Shown here one piece after another: positions 26,744 to 39,902 of a stretch of DNA of 64,000 bases. Location of the stretch: NCBI GenBank assembly GCA_949752795.1, contig OX457070.1, positions 38,283,185 through 38,347,184 on the forward strand. Reading direction: 5' to 3'. Each line of letters opens with the position of its first letter. Position 1 is the stretch's first letter. The stretch is from Hyperoodon ampullatus. Lineage: Eukaryota > Chordata > Mammalia > Artiodactyla > Ziphiidae. The translations under genes and the position numbers were made by a program. The notes beneath the pieces are model-generated. The model was not told the origin of the DNA, searched no databases, and saw only the letters and a program-made list of their open reading frames with translations.

Positions 26744-27844
26744 ACATTGAGAAAGTAGGAAGATCTTTAGATTTACCATGATTCCATTAAGTTAGTATAA
26801 AAGTTTTAAAAAATTGTTCACGTGAATACCTCTTTTCATCAAATTCTGATTTAGGCAAATAGCATCTTCATACTATTTGTCTTTGAGGGTCTGTTATTCA
26901 CATAGCCCTGGATTGAGGGGCATAGTTGCAAATTTAGGGACAATAATCTCAAGCTGAAATCACGTATGGCCGCCTGTACCTTTTGCCTTCGCTGAGTTGA
27001 GAAGGCTGGTTTTTCTCTTGCTCGGTGGCTGTAACACTTGTTGCCTGGAAGTCCCTTCTTCAGAGTTCTGCCAGGAGTATATTTCCCCTGACCTGCCTCT
27101 GCATCTGGTTAAATGGACTTCAGTAATCTGTACAGTTACTTCTTACTTATTTTATATCCTGAAAGATATTAAGTCCAACAAGCTTTTACTCACCGAGTCT
27201 ATAGAGAAAACGGCCAGGCAATTTTTGTTTCAATCTCCGTGTCTCTCTGGAGCAGTAGTTCCAGAGGCTGATCAATAGGTTTTATTGTAGACCTTACTGT
27301 CTTTAAAAGCACTGTGACCTTATCCTGTCTAAAAATAGTATTTGCTCTTGCCTGTAGAACCTTGACCTGTGAAAACCCATTTGGAACATAAGTGACATAT
27401 CTAGTCAGCTGTATATCCAAGACATGCTCTGTGAATGAATTCTGTGCAGAACTGTCCAAGAGAACACTTTCTTCAACGAAAAATAAATACCGGTTCTGAA
27501 CACTGGGAGTGCACCTGCCTGCCTGATGCGGTGATGAGCCACCTGGTGGGGAGTAAGGGAGACTTGGGGGCTGGTGGGCATTGAGAGGGGTGAGGACCCT
27601 CATAGAGGACTTTCGGAGCGTGCATTTGGCCCCCAGTAGGGCAAGGAACTGCAAGGGGCAGGAGTTTGGGCTAAAGTGCAAGATAGCTTTAAACAAAGTC
27701 TGTGACCCTTTTTAGAGAGTGTGATTCTCCCAGTGCTTTCCTTGGCAGCTTTAGTCTGGAACCCTGGTGAAAGGGATTCTCCCAAGCATAACCTAGATAG
27801 AAAGAAGTATTTCAGAGTCTAAAGTGACTTCCCTATTTAATGAT

Positions 27845-28135
27845 AAGAAATTACTTTCACTTTATTTATTTTTTGGTGTGATAATGGTTTTGTGGGTTTT
27901 TTTTAAAAAAAGAATCTTTATCTTTTAAAAATACATACTGAAATATTTACTGATGACATGATGGGATGTCTGGAATCAGTGTAAATAATCAGTGGGCAGG
28001 GTTGGCAATAGTTAAAACAACACTGGCCGCGAGTTGCTAGTGGTTGAAGTTAGATGATGCGTACCCACGAGCTGATTTATCATTCTCTCTACTTCGGTAT
28101 ATATGTGAGATTTTCCTGAAAATAAAGGCGCTGCC
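27845..28135 (+). mobile_element. L1M-type 3' end remnant
   Basis: The order gtgtgataatggttttgtgg, aatctttatctttta, atacatactgaaatatttac, gatgggatgtctgg and ctctctactt followed by attttcctgaaaataaa matches the 3' UTR of old mammalian L1 elements. It ends at the AATAAA-like tail near 28125. It is short, 5'-truncated and without coding capacity. Confidence 0.7.
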
Positions 28136-31100
28136 TGAGTGGTAAAGAGCAAAATGGCCTTGTTCGGTGGGTATTGTTTCTTCACCAAGGGTTTGGCTCA
28201 GAGGCAGTGAAGAGACGGGGGTCCTGTGGTGAAGAAATCACCTGTGAGCCCAAGTCTTGCATCTGGAAGGTTCGCTGTTAAGGGGGTCATCTTAGCATCT
28301 GCACTGTGCTCCATGCTCCTGGAAGAAAAGAGAGCCCATGGGTTTTTTGGTGCATGAAGAAGAGTTGGAGGTGGAGTTTGACCAAGTTTCAGCACCGGTG
28401 CCTCTTTTCACCCTGGTGGGTGTTAGGAAGAAGGAAGTGGCCACTTCCCTAACAGTGTTGAGGAAGACAAGGCTCTTGGGCCTTCCTGTGGCCGTTGGAG
28501 CCCTGGCTGTTAGAGAAGCGTGGTTTGCCTGACAGGAGGCTGACCACGCTCTAAGGAAGAAGGGGACAAAAAGTGCTAGTCAAGGGAGGACTGGGGCACA
28601 GCCCCCGACAGGTGAAAGGCAGGGGTGCAGTGATTGCACAGTCATAAAGGGGCATCACGTTCTCCTGTTTAGCAACAGCCAGGACAGTCACCTGCCTCCT
28701 GGAAGCTGAGACCAGCCTCTCTGAGCCATTCCCAGGCACGGGTCCCCCTGGTTTCACAAAATGTCTGCTCCTGCTTGCTTCATGCGGAGGCTATTATTAG
28801 CAAGTGTCACTCAGTTATCTTGAGAGTGGCGCTTTTAGCTGCCATCTAAGTGGCAGCTTGGGTTTATAGCAGATTAAATTAAATTTTAGGCTGGTTTGGC
28901 TTCACTGGCAGTAGACAATAGGAGCAGCTGTTGTAGACATGTATCCTGGCACCCTCCAGGACCGGTGTGTGCGTGTGCATGTGTGCACGTGCTCAAAGGT
29001 GCACCTGTGGGAGTTCTGAGCATGCAGGTGACTCTTGGGTGATTAGGGACCTGATAGGCCGTCGTTGAGGGAATGGGGAAGGTGCCATTGTCTGGGGCTG
29101 ACTGCTGGGCTACACCTCCTTTTTCTCTTCTCCCCATTTCATTACTTCTTCAAAAAAATGTTCAGACAAATAGTTTCTCCAACTTGGTTTGATGGTGCTT
29201 GGTTGGCAAAGGAAGTGCACAAAGCTGGAATAATCTTTCTACTGTTTGCACATCCATGTCAGTGTTTTTCTGCAAAGAAGGGGCTAAGCTTGCATAAAAA
29301 CACCAGTGGAAACAAGCAGAGAAGGGTGTGGATGACTTCTGGCTTATTGCAGCCTGGTGACCAAGTTGTTCTGATGGGTGATGTAGGCAGAATATCTGGC
29401 TGCCCCCTGTCCTGCTTTATGTCTCGGATTCCTGTAGGTCCAGCAGGCAGACCCGCATGGGAGTGGGAGAAAGGTTTTTGCTCTTTTAGACGCAAATATC
29501 TTCTTGGTGCTTGTGCCTGGTGTGGTTGTGCCTGTGAATTTAGGACCTTTATGCCTTGTACTGTTGAGTCAGAGCAAAGCAGTGCACACCAACATCACTT
29601 TTAAAAAATGCTTCCGAAAACTCTGTGGGGATAATTTCTCTTTCTTATAAGCAGAATGCAAATGTGTACATTATTCCACAGAAGGGCAATGCTCTTTACT
29701 TTCATCATCTAGATTTAAAAAATTCTGTGGCACTTGATTTCAGTTCCTCAGACTCCAGAATTTATACTCACTGATTAGTAATACATTATGCAAATAATTC
29801 AGTTTACATATCCAAATACTGTTTTGCATCATTCACACCTCATGTCTTGGAAAAAAAAAAGTGAAATGTTTCCTCAAAATAAACAAAACCTGCAGAAGAG
29901 TTTATTGTAAGGGTGAAAATTAAAGAGGCACCCATTTGCCTGGGAACTTTTGAGGAAAATTTTAAAGATACTCCTGCATAAATAATTTTGCAAGGTTTTT
30001 TATTTCTATTTTTTTTGGCTTTTTCCCATAGGCCATGCCTTTCAAGGTATAGTATGTTATCTTTGGCTTTCTGCAGTTTTCAATTTTTGGAAAAAAGAAG
30101 CCATAACACCATTATGCATTTGTGCATAAATACATCAGCTGTAAGTGAAAATTGAAGCTGAATTATTTGAAGGAGGTACAATAATTGCTTACCAGTGACA
30201 TGAGTGTTCTGCCAGAGAGAGGGGAGAGTAAGTAGGTACAAACTTTTATGCTCTGTGTCAAGAGAGAGTGAAGTAAGCATAGCCACGAGTGCTTAAGTTA
30301 TAGGTTGGCAAATGGCAGTGCCAAACGAAAGTGTCTTTTAGCAGCCAGTGGGTTTCTGTTGTCACTGGAGTAATTCACGAGAACACCGGATGTGACCTGG
30401 AGCCCCTGTCTGAATAAGCACGTTCCCGTGGCCACGTGAATGTCTAAACCAGTGGCTTTGACCTCATGTGTCAGAACAGAATTGCCCTCAGCCGTCTGCC
30501 CAGGATTTCAGCGGCTCCAACCTCACTCTCTGGAGTAGTTCACTTAATGCTGTTGCAGAGTATGTCAGATTTGGGGAGAAATTTCCTTGAGAAGGCAGGG
30601 AGGACGGCAGGAAGGGAGGAAAGCAAGGGGGGACCTTATTTTCTCTCTGCGGCGTGAATGCTGTCATCTCTGTCGGACGATGCTCCACACCCATCCCTCC
30701 TAAAAGGGTATAGACACGTTTTTGGCACCACGTGAAGTCAGCGTTCCAACATGTTTTTAATCTTTAACTTTCACATCGTTAGAAGTCTCATGTACTGACT
30801 TTCAGCTGCCTGGAGATAGTTCAGGGCACAGCACCTGACAGGTGTAATGTTTTGTGTTTTATGTCTGAAAAATGCCTTAAAGATGTTGATACCCACATTC
30901 TGAACATGCATGGTCCTTCTTGCTCCACTTTTACACCTACTTTTTTTTGTAGCCCGTGTCTGATAGGGCCCTTGGTGTATTTGGGAGACAAGAATCTTCT
31001 TGGCCTGGCATTACCTACCAGAGTGTCAGGTTTGGGAAATCCCAGTACTCTTCATTTTCTCTCCCGGGTTGAGAGATGTCTGCCATAGCTCTCATTTTGC

Positions 31101-32029
31101 TGTGGATTGTGGGGAGACAGATTTGGTGGGTGCTGTGGCTTCAGGTCTCAACTTGAATGGTGGAAGGTCAGCAACAAGCAGCCCCCTGAACTGCTGCCAT
31201 GAACGACTGTGTCGATTTTTGCCAGGAAGCATGTTAATGGGGTCCATCCAGCTTGACTTGAGCCTGAGGAGTCATTGCTGGGTCCTCAGGATGCCCTGCG
31301 GCACCCCGCCTTACGTCTGTCTGCCTCTGGATGGACTTTTAAGGGAACTCTGTGATGATGAGCAGGCTCTTAATATTTCCTCAGCATTCTCTGGTGGGCT
31401 ATTCCCCACCCTAACCCTGGCCCCGCCGGCGTGTGGCGATTCTCAGATGGAGCGCGATGCTTCTCACCTTGTCCGCCAGGTCCGTGTGTGTGAGAAACTG
31501 ACATTCTCACGTGCGATGTCCTCCCAGGCTGGGCCCCACCTCTTACTCTCCACTTGAGTAAGTGTATTGAAATTCAGGTGAGTTGGAATGCCATTTTACA
31601 GGCACAATCTTGAGTCTACTCTAATGCAGACACTTCGAAAGTAAATACATTTTATTAGTAATAAGTGGTAACATTTCTCTGGACTCACTTCACTACCGGC
31701 TGCAGCACAGCCATGCGGAACCGAAAGTCTGATCCACGCCGCCTTCACCTCCAGTGCCTTAGGCGATGGGGGAGCGGATGCTGGTGGAGGGAACCAGGCA
31801 AGGTGATGTCAGGCCCAGCGTTGTCGGAGGGAGTTCGGGCCTGATTTTGTCTTTTTAAATTAAGATAGCAGAATCTCAGTAATTAAAGTGTTTTTTTAAA
31901 AATTTCTCTCTCCCTAAAATTGACTTTCAGGGCAAGGCTCTTGTTTCTCAGTGACCAGAGTATCTGCAGAATCACAGATGACAGTACAAGTCTTCGGGCA
32001 TGGACATTTTCCTTCGTGCAAGGGGGAAG

Positions 32030-32200
32030 TAAATACTTACTGAGCATCTTCTGTGTAGATGTAGAATTGTGAAGTCCTGTGGTTTCCTGTGTCTTTTATA
32101 GATGAGGCATGTTGAGGCTGAGAGGGGTCAGGTGCCTAAGTCTACTCACCGGGCAGTGATAGAACTGACAGAGCCCGGGGCCTCACGCTTTCATCCCTGG
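32030..32200 (-). mobile_element. MIR-family fragment, minus strand
   Basis: The reversed MIR pattern is seen: acttactgagcatcttctgt, tatagatgaggcatgttgag, gctgagaggggtcaggtgcc, and gcagtgatagaactgac. Confidence 0.55.
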
Positions 32201-32879
32201 CTTTGTCCCTGGCCCTCTGTCCCAACTCTCCTGGCCCAGCGGGACCCAGGGTGGCCCTCCTGCGCTTCTTCTCAGAGACCCGTGCTACTCCCAACGCTTT
32301 TAGGTATGACAGCTGCAGTGGTTTTCAGAACTTTTGGAGCTTTTGCTGGGGGAAGATCCCGGAGCTCTCTGGGCAATGCTGACCTAGGGATCCCGTGGTT
32401 AAAACCCAAACAACAAACACCCAACCACCCGGGCCATTGCAGAGGGTGATCGTGTTGCTTTGCCTTGTTCCTTTCCACGTCCTCTGCCTGGTTTTGAGTG
32501 GGCCTTCCCGCTCCGTTTCCTGATAGGGCTCCCGTGTTGTGGCAGTTCTGAAGTTTGCACCAGGTGCGCGTGGAACAGCTTGGTGGTGTATCCAGATCAC
32601 CAGACAGATGGGGTGGATGGAGTTGGGGTGGTGGCGCCCCTCTCACTGCAGATGGGTCCTGAGAAGTGGTCGGCCCAGCCTCTTCCTCCACCAGGGCTCT
32701 ATTTTTAAAGACACCTCTCCTCCTTATCTGGAAATCCTTCCTTTCATCTGCCTTAAATCCCTTATGCTTCAGTTTAAACCCATTTCCTCTTCATTCCAGA
32801 GAAGACAGAGGATCTCATCCCCAGCTCTGGGCTGAACCCCTCATAGTTTAGAACTCTTTGCTCCCTGCCACAGGCTCCT

Positions 32880-33420
32880 TCCTGAGTAATCTCTAATCCC
32901 TAAACTTGAACTCATAGATCTATTATTTTTAAACCCATTTATTATTTTTGTCCCTCTCTTTAGAACTTCCTGGTCTCCCAGATCTTTTACTCACACATTA
33001 GTCTAATTACTGCTGAGTGCAGTGACAAGATGCCTTAGTTTTCCACATTCCTTACTCCTACAGCTGCACTTGGGTATCTTTGCTTGTTTGTTTGTTTTTT
33101 TTCCCGGTACGCAGGCCTCTCACTGTTGTGGCCTCTCCTGTTGCGGAGCACAGGCTCCGGACACGCAGGCTCAGCGGCCATGGCTCACGGGCCCAGCCGC
33201 TCCACTGCACGTGGGATCCTCCCGGACCGGGGCACGAACCCGTGTCCCCTGCACCGGCAGGCGGACTCTCAACCACTGCGCCACCAGGGAAGCCCTCTCT
33301 GCTTGTTTTTAAAAGACCAGTGCTTCATTGATGACTCATGCTCAGCTTGATGTCCACTCGGAACCCTAGATCTTCGGCAGCCATCTTTAAGTGCAGTTAA
33401 ACGTTCACTCAGCCGTGTGG
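32880..33420 (+). mobile_element. Possible ancient CR1/L3-like fragment, split by a CHR SINE
   Basis: The stretch ctcatgctcagcttgatgtc followed by cactcggaaccctagatctt, just after the SINE at 33.1-33.3 kb, resembles an ancient non-LTR repeat that I recall as CR1/L3-like. The sequence upstream of the SINE may belong to the same element. The family name is uncertain. Confidence 0.3.
33090..33295 (-). mobile_element. CHR-type cetacean SINE, copy 1
   Basis: This full-length minus-strand copy starts at its T-rich tail and ends at gccaccagggaagccc. The tRNA-derived head, with A/B-box-like promoter sequence, lies at the right end. A 13-bp target-site duplication flanks it: TCTTTGCTTGTTT at 33077-33089 and TCTCTGCTTGTTT at 33296-33308, one mismatch. 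Open frames inside it recur in every SINE copy and are not genes. Confidence 0.95.
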
Positions 33421-34624
33421 ATGCCACACCTCTCCCTTGCCAGACACCCTTCTCTGTCCTTGTCTACACTGAACTTGGTTCTCCCCTCCTGTCCGAAGTT
33501 CCCTGGCCACCTTTCTGCTTCACCAGGTGATGGAGAGTTACGATCCTGTCTCTGGAGGGGCCTCCTCCCTCTTGGTTCCTCTCCCACTGACAACTTCACG
33601 GAGGCTTAGAAATACAGTGAGTGGCCTTTCTTGCCTCACTCGCTGCTGGGGAGAGAGCTGTTCGTAACTTTCCTCTGACATCTGGAGAGCATAGGTTTTG
33701 GAGGAGCAGAGCCCAGATTCCCCACGAGCCGGCAGAGCCAAGTCTTCTCGGAGTTTCCAGCACAACCTGTGTTAAAACAATAGGAGTTGGTCATTGTGTT
33801 TAATGGTAGAACAGAGTCTAAGTGCACGTCATAAGCATATCTTTCCTGTGTGCTGGGGTGAGTGGAGGTGACCGTGAGTGTGTAGGATGACATGAAGAGC
33901 ATCACAGACATGGGAAAGCATTTCAGAGCACACAGACATGGCGTGAGTAATCGCAGGCTTATAGCCACAAGGCTGCATTTTCAGTCCCTGCCTCCCTTTT
34001 TTGTACCCCAGTTCAATCAGTTAAGATGGAAAAAACGTGATGAGAAGAGGGGCCACCCGCCCTTCGGACTCCAGTGTGTTTGTAGCCCAGGACCCCTGTG
34101 TGAGTGGTGACCCAGCAGAGCCCGGAGAACATGCCCCGCTTGGATCTTTCTCGGACTGACTGGCTCACTTCCCGTTCTGCCCAGCCCAGAGGTGACTCGG
34201 TAATCCCCGCAGTGTATGACCTCACAGTGAGCTACGTGGTCTGGGAACTTCTGCCTCCAGTCTCAAGTCAGGGGCAGAAATGGGCCATCTGGGAAGCTGG
34301 GTGATCAGAAGTCGGTTGGAAACGCCTGTGTCCGTGTCAGAACCCTCCGTGCACCGCCATGTTCTCCTTTCCTGAAAGCACTGGGCTTGTGTTTCAGGGA
34401 AGAGGGAGGTAGCCAAACCCCACATACATGCACTGAAGGCTTGTTTCTGTGTTGTCTTCCCCCTGGGCTGGAGCTCCAAGGCCCTTCCTGCAGGTAACTA
34501 AGAACATCTGAGCCTGGACCTAGCACAGCCCTGACGGTCGCTTTCTTTGGAGAAAGCGTCGCTCTGGGATTAGTGAGAAGGCATCCGTAGTATCCATGTT
34601 GCCTCGTGGGTTTGGTGTTTTCTC

Positions 34625-34745
34625 CTCCCCAGACTATAAGCTTTTTGAGAGCAGGGATCGTGTTTTATTTTTTGTGTTTTCATGCCCCACGTAATGCTAG
34701 TTCATTATGGGATTTAATTCATACTTCGTTCTGGCTGACTGATTG
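34625..34745 (+). mobile_element. L2 3'-end fragment
   Basis: The pattern gactataagctttttgagag, cagggatcgtgtttt, then ccccacgtaatgct follows the usual L2 3' end (gactgtaagctccttgagg, cagggac). Short and divergent. Confidence 0.5.
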
Positions 34746-36744
34746 GAAATGGAAAGGCCAGGCTCTGAATCGGATGCTTTGGCTCCCGAAGTGGAAAGGT
34801 GCCGAGGCTGGGCAAGTTTGTTTGCCTCCTTTTTCCCTGGGGAGAAGATGAGAGAGCTTGGGGCTGGGGTGAGGGATGGCATCTTTACAGCCTTCACTCT
34901 GTGCTCGCCTTTTCTCTTGGCCGAGCAGTAAGGTGTCTGCTTGTAGTCCCTGCCCCTTCTCACCTGAAAGTGGGTGCGGGGAGGCTCCTCAGGGCTGGGC
35001 AAACACGGGGAGGGCAGCTAGGGGTTCCCCTGGGGGTGTGGGAAGCTGGGAGCCGCGTCCTGCAGACAGCCCGGAGCTTACCGGAAGGGAGTACGGCTGC
35101 GCTCAGAGGGACCGAGTACTGCTGTCCTGGCAGCTCTGGCTCACGCTGGGTTGTCTTTGGGTGATTCTCTCTCTTTTTGGTGTATGTGTATGCAAGACCT
35201 TTGATATTTGAGTAGGGAAATTCTCACTTTGTGTTACCCTCTTCAATGTGTTGGGAAGAGAGTCATCTAGACCAACTAGATTTCTTTCATAATAAAAAAG
35301 AACCTCAACTGAATTCTATGTTTAGGTGGCTTGTTCTCCAAGTCCCAGGACTGTCCAGAAATGGGTTCCTCAGAAGGGCCAGTCTCAGGACTCCTGTCGC
35401 ATCAGTGGCCAGGGCAGCCCACAGCCTTCTAGTTGAGCTGTCATCTTTCTCGTGGTACTTTTTTACCTGTTCCTACCTGTAGGAGGTGGCCAAGCATGAA
35501 AGCTTTCCCCTTGGAGAGCTGTTGGAGCACTGCTGGCTGGCAGTGCTCCAAAGTATTGGTAGCCCAGGACCCGTTTGTAGGTGTTGACCCAGCTGTGCTC
35601 CATTCTAGAGCTGGGTCTCATTTCTAATTTCCCAATACTGGCGCTATGGGGGTATTATTTGCTGTGGGAGCCCTTTTCCCATCCTGGCCAGGGTGGCTTC
35701 TGCTGTGGGTGAGAGTGGGCAGCCAGTCCTTTGAGGTTGGGGGAAAGGAGAGGGCCGGACAGAGAAGATTCCGGCAGGACTTGAAGATATGCTCCAACAA
35801 AAGAGAAGCAGGAGTTCTTGCCAGAAGCTGACCCAGTCCCCACGCCTGCCGAAGGCGCTCGCAGGGGTGGTGTGGCTTCTGGGCTTTGGGCGGTGGCTTC
35901 TGCTGCAGAGTTGGGGGGGCACGGAAGCAACATCTCCCTCACCATCTGGCAGTGAACACCACTGAGGAGTGGGCCCCCGGAGGCAGGAACTCCACCTAGA
36001 GCCCCTCCGAGGACCAAATTCCTGGTCCCCTCCTTCTCCCACATTCTCCCATCGTGGAGCGGGGTTGACTGCATGGATTGGACACTGGGACGGTATTGGA
36101 ATGTGCCTCAAACCTACTTAGCATGTGAGCCCCTTGCTCTGATCATCCTCCTCCCAGGCGAGGCCCTTTCAAAGAGTAGTGCTGGATGAGAAAGTCATTC
36201 ACCACCCTTCAGAGATCTACATGGATTTTGGTGGGGGGTTGGGCGAGTCCTCACAACTCTCCCCGAAATGGGACTGTTCCGTGGACCGTCCTTTCCCTGC
36301 CTCTCGGGGGTAACCAGGGCTGGTGGTGTGGTCAAATGTGACTTGTCCGCTTTTGCCCTGGGTGTTCTTTTTTGGGTGAGATTCACCTCTGAGACAGCTC
36401 ACAGGTGAAAGTCCTTTCTCCTTGTGTCACTGAGTGGCTGCCATGTGGGTTGGCAGTGTGGTCAAGTGTACTCCTTCACCGTGGGTGTGCACTTCAGTAA
36501 AACCTGCCTGTTCTACCCCTGGTTAAAAGTGACTCATAGTTGAGAAACTGAAAGAAAATAAACCGACTTCACCAGACTGTGAACCTCTCCAGGCTCTGAA
36601 CCAACTTTAAGCAACCTAGGGACGCCCTGGTGCCTACATCATGGAAGCCTCTTAAATGAGATAAGCAATGTGAAGTTATTGGAGGCTTTCATTTCCACAG
36701 GATCAAAGAATTAGAGCTGAGAGGTGAAGCTGCCATCTAATCTC

Positions 36745-36870
36745 ATTGTTAAAATTCAACATGTGTTCATTGAGCACTTACTTTAATGCCTGGCACCGTG
36801 TTGGGTGCTGGAGATGGCAGAGGTGAGCAAGACCAGGCAAGCTCCCGCTCGTGAAGCATTCTCATTTAGG
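36745..36870 (-). mobile_element. L2 3'-end fragment, minus strand
   Basis: Read on the plus strand it shows tgttcattgagcacttactt, atgcctggcaccgtgttggg, tgctggagatg and gagcaagaccaggcaagctc. This is the reverse-complement L2 3' end. Confidence 0.6.
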
Positions 36871-36949
36871 AGAAAGGGTGTGTGTGTGTGTAGGGGTGCA
36901 AATCCCTTATACCCGAGAGCCAGACACGCAGCCAGAAAATCTAAAGGAC

Positions 36950-37045
36950 CCAGGCCAAGAGAGGTGAAGTGACTTGCCCAGGCCACCCAGCTACCTAGCA
37001 GAGCTCAGCCACAACCCAAATAGGTTTTTCTGAGTCCCAAATCCA
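36950..37045 (-). mobile_element. MIR-family fragment, minus strand
   Basis: gagaggtgaagtgacttgcc followed by caggccacccagctacctag is the reversed MIR signature. Confidence 0.55.
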
Positions 37046-38614
37046 TGGTTTCTCTAGCACGTCATGCAGCCTGCTTTAGCGACTCCACAGAGCTAGATGT
37101 GGGGTCTAGGTGCCTTCTGAATCACCCCCTTAAAGCATCCCAGGTGAGCAGGCTTCCTCTTCTAACAGCTCTCCAGGGAATCTGCATACAGAGCTTCCTT
37201 TGCAACTCCCAAAGCCAGTGTTTCTTATCCTTCCAAGTTGTTTGGATAAAGTTGCAGGCCCAGATGGCTGCATACTTCTTTTGGAGTCACTGAGATACTT
37301 GTATTTCTTGGGAAGAGTTACTGTGTCTTTGGCCCAGTAGTAAGTACTGAACCCATTCTTTTGCCTTTGAACACTTATCCCGTTACTGGAAGGACAACTT
37401 GCTGAGTTGGGTGTAGCAGATGAAGCACCTCACATTCTTATTTATTTGTGTGTTTGTTTGGAAAGAGAAAATAAATTCCCATTCACTTTACCATCCCTCT
37501 TCTTCCTGGAGACAGAGTGCACAAAGCTTAGAGGAGAATCAAAGGCACCCTCCCTGGAACCATGTCTAACATTACAAGCTTCTTCTGTGCCTATTGTATT
37601 TTCAACTTATTACAGCTTTTCTATGGCTCGGAAAAACCCTTGACTGAGTGATGATTGTTTTCATGAAATGGTGCAACATGTAAAGCTATAGTTGTCATTA
37701 GTGCAGTTATGTAGAGTGTAGCTCTTTAAGCCTTCAGTTTCAAATCAGATTAGCGCTCTGTTAACTTAAATAGCCCCCAAAAAGAAGAAAGAAAGAAAAA
37801 AAAGAACTGTCGGAAATCAGAGGGAAATATTAGCATTATGAAACATGTTAACAAGTGGCCATTAGCACTTTATGTCTGCATGAATAGCATCTTTAAGTGT
37901 TTTATTGGTAACAGAATAGAGTGGAGTCACAGAGAACGGCATTACTTTTCAAATTGGCAAGTTCTTTAAATTCAGACTTCTTGTTATTGCCTGCCGGGGA
38001 GCATTTATTCACCTGTCAAAATGTGAGCCAGGGTGGGAAAAGGTACTTTAGCTTTCCTGGCTGATCCCGGGCTCTCAGGTGTGAGGGATTTGTCCCTTCA
38101 CTGTGGCCCCCTCCACATCCTCCCCACCAGGAGGAGGGAGAGCCTGAAAGCACAGATGGAGGAAGAGTAACGCCGTGCAGGAAGCTGGCTTCTCCGGGCT
38201 CTGTGCCTGGCCCAGGGCCCCTGCACTGCGCTGATGTGCGTGCCCACGTCTCTGTATGCCTGGATGGGTGGCTGGCTGCCAGGAGTGTATGGGGACCGCT
38301 GAGTGGAGGTGGTGGGGAGCTCTGAAGGTTGGCACCTCCCCAGGCTCAAAGCGTCTTCTCCTTCTAGTGAGTCCTCATAAGCCTTAGGGAAAAGACTCTA
38401 ATTTGGTCTTGACTGGCCCGTCTCGAGTCCCCCCCACCCCATTCTTCTTTTCCCCAAGCCAGCTGAACCCCTCCATTTATATTCTAATGCAAGATGCTCT
38501 TCCCCCTGGGCTTAAGGGCCGGTGTGGGCTGGGGGCAGGATAGACTCCAAAGCCCAAGTGCACCCAGATCGGGCTGCCTGGGTTGAGTGGCCTCCTGGCA
38601 GGTTAGAATTCTGG

Positions 38615-39430
38615 AGGTTCACTCATTCATTTTTCAATACTTTTTTGGAACACTTGCCACGTGCCAGGAACTGTTCTTGGTGTTGGGCATATAGTGATGA
38701 TCAAAGCATTCAAGTGTCCCTGCTCTTGTGGGATATCCTAGCTGTGGAGACGGACAATAAATGAATGAACAGGTGAGTTATAGAACATGTCGGAAGATGG
38801 CCAAACTGCTTCCCTATTCCAAAATAGGGAATGTGTGGTGAACATGCTTTTAACAGGGTGGTTAGGGACCGCCACTCTGAGAAGCAAGGGCTCCCAGGAA
38901 GTGAGGCAGTCGCCATGTGGCTGTCTGGGGGAAGAGGGTTCCAAGCTGAGCGAACAGCAGATGTGAAGGCCTGTGCATAGCCTGCCTGGCTGTAGAGCAG
39001 GAGGGGTCCGGCGGTCAGAGTTGAAGGAGTCAGGGAGGCGGGTGGAGGAGACCAGCCAGCGCCTGCCTGTAGGCCGTCGTGAGGACTCTGGTTTTGACCC
39101 CACGAGAGATGGAAGCCACTGGAGGAGTGGCATCGTGTGGCTTAGTTTCCAGAAGGTCACTTTGGCTGCTGTTTAAGACTTGACTGTGGGGTGGTGAGGC
39201 AGAATCAGTCAGGAGACTGTCGCCAAAATCCAGGCAAGACGATGGCAGCTGGGATCAGGGGCCCAGGGATGTGAGAAAGGGTTGGATTCTGGACATGTTT
39301 GGAAGGTGAAACCAACAGGATTTGCTGACAAATTGAACGTGGAAGAGAGGCATTAAGGTGGACCCTAAGATGTTTGGTCTGGTGCCTGGAAGGGTAGAGT
39401 GGCTGTCTTCCGAGATGGGGAAGGCATTGG
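38615..39430 (-). mobile_element. Long L2-like 3' region, minus strand
   Basis: It begins with ttcactcattcatttttcaa and cgtgccaggaactgttcttgg, typical of an inverted L2 end. It continues through aaggcctgtgcatag, gagatggaagccactgg, ggtcactttggctgctg, atccaggcaagacgatgg and ccaacaggatttgctgac. The whole order is a repeat I know from many mammalian loci. It is about 0.8 kb. Assignment to L2 is from memory and should be confirmed. Confidence 0.6.
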
Positions 39431-39687
39431 GGGTGCTCGGGAGGATGGGATGCCCGGTTCAAGCTGTGGGTGGCTCCTCCCCCTTCTCTCCCCAGCTTCT
39501 CCCCTTCATCCTCCTCTTCTTCCCCTTCCTCCTCTTCTTCGGGCCCTGGGTGAGGGTTAGACTTCCCCTGTTCAGGGAGGCTTGCCCCTTTTGGGGCAGT
39601 TAGGAGAGATCTAGCAGACTGCCTGTAGCCAAGATGACTCATGTCAAACTCTAACTGTAGTTTTTTAGAGAAGGTGTTTTTCTGAAC

Positions 39688-39902
39688 TTTTTTTTTTTTT
39701 TTTTTTTTTTGCGGTATGCAGGCCTCTCACTGTTGTGGCCTCTCCCGTTGCAGAGCACAGGCTCCGGACGCGCAGGCTCAGCGGCCATGGCTCACGGGCC
39801 CAGCCGCTCTGCCGCATGTGGGATCTTCCCGGACCGGGGCACGAACCCGTGTCCCCTGCATCGGCAGGCGGACTCTCAACCACTGCGCCACCAGGGAAGC
39901 CC
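39688..39902 (-). mobile_element. CHR-type cetacean SINE, copy 2
   Basis: A full-length minus-strand copy with about 23 T at the left, then gcggtatgcaggcc, ending at ccaccagggaagccc. Flanking duplications TTCTGAAC plus T's lie at about 39680 and at 39903-39910, extending into shared T's. Low divergence from the other copies suggests a fairly recent insertion. Confidence 0.95.

Larger units (their letters stand above)
20731..33076 (+). other. BCL11A: BCL11A intron 2, segment with scattered ancient repeats
   Basis: This noncoding intron holds a few MIR copies (20.7, 21.3-21.6, 24.4 and 32.0 kb), one L1M 3' end (27.8-28.1 kb), a CG/TG repeat (22.1 kb) and a TA/CA repeat (26.6 kb). An AT-rich POU/homeodomain motif block lies at 23.3-23.9 kb. 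The longest open frame, 185 codons at 31000-31557, matches nothing I recognise. No CHR SINE occurs before 33 kb. Confidence 0.7.
33421..39687 (+). other. BCL11A: BCL11A intron 2, segment between SINE copies 1 and 2
   Basis: Noncoding sequence of mixed GC content. It holds L2-like fragments (34.6, 36.7 and 38.6-39.4 kb), a MIR fragment (36.95-37.05 kb) and a short TG repeat near 36880. The rest shows no recognisable gene, RNA or repeat. Confidence 0.6.

Noticed and set aside
27199..27696. 165-codon minus-strand frame
   Set aside because: No recognisable protein similarity and no gene signals; chance frame.
29065..29604. 179-codon plus-strand frame
   Set aside because: No recognisable domain, no splice or promoter context, inside BCL11A intron 2; consistent with chance.
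33090..33308. Spaced copies of near-identical 200-bp units considered as a CRISPR-like array or tandem repeat
   Set aside because: Copies are dispersed, in both orientations, with poly(A) tails and target-site duplications, as expected for SINEs in a eukaryotic genome.
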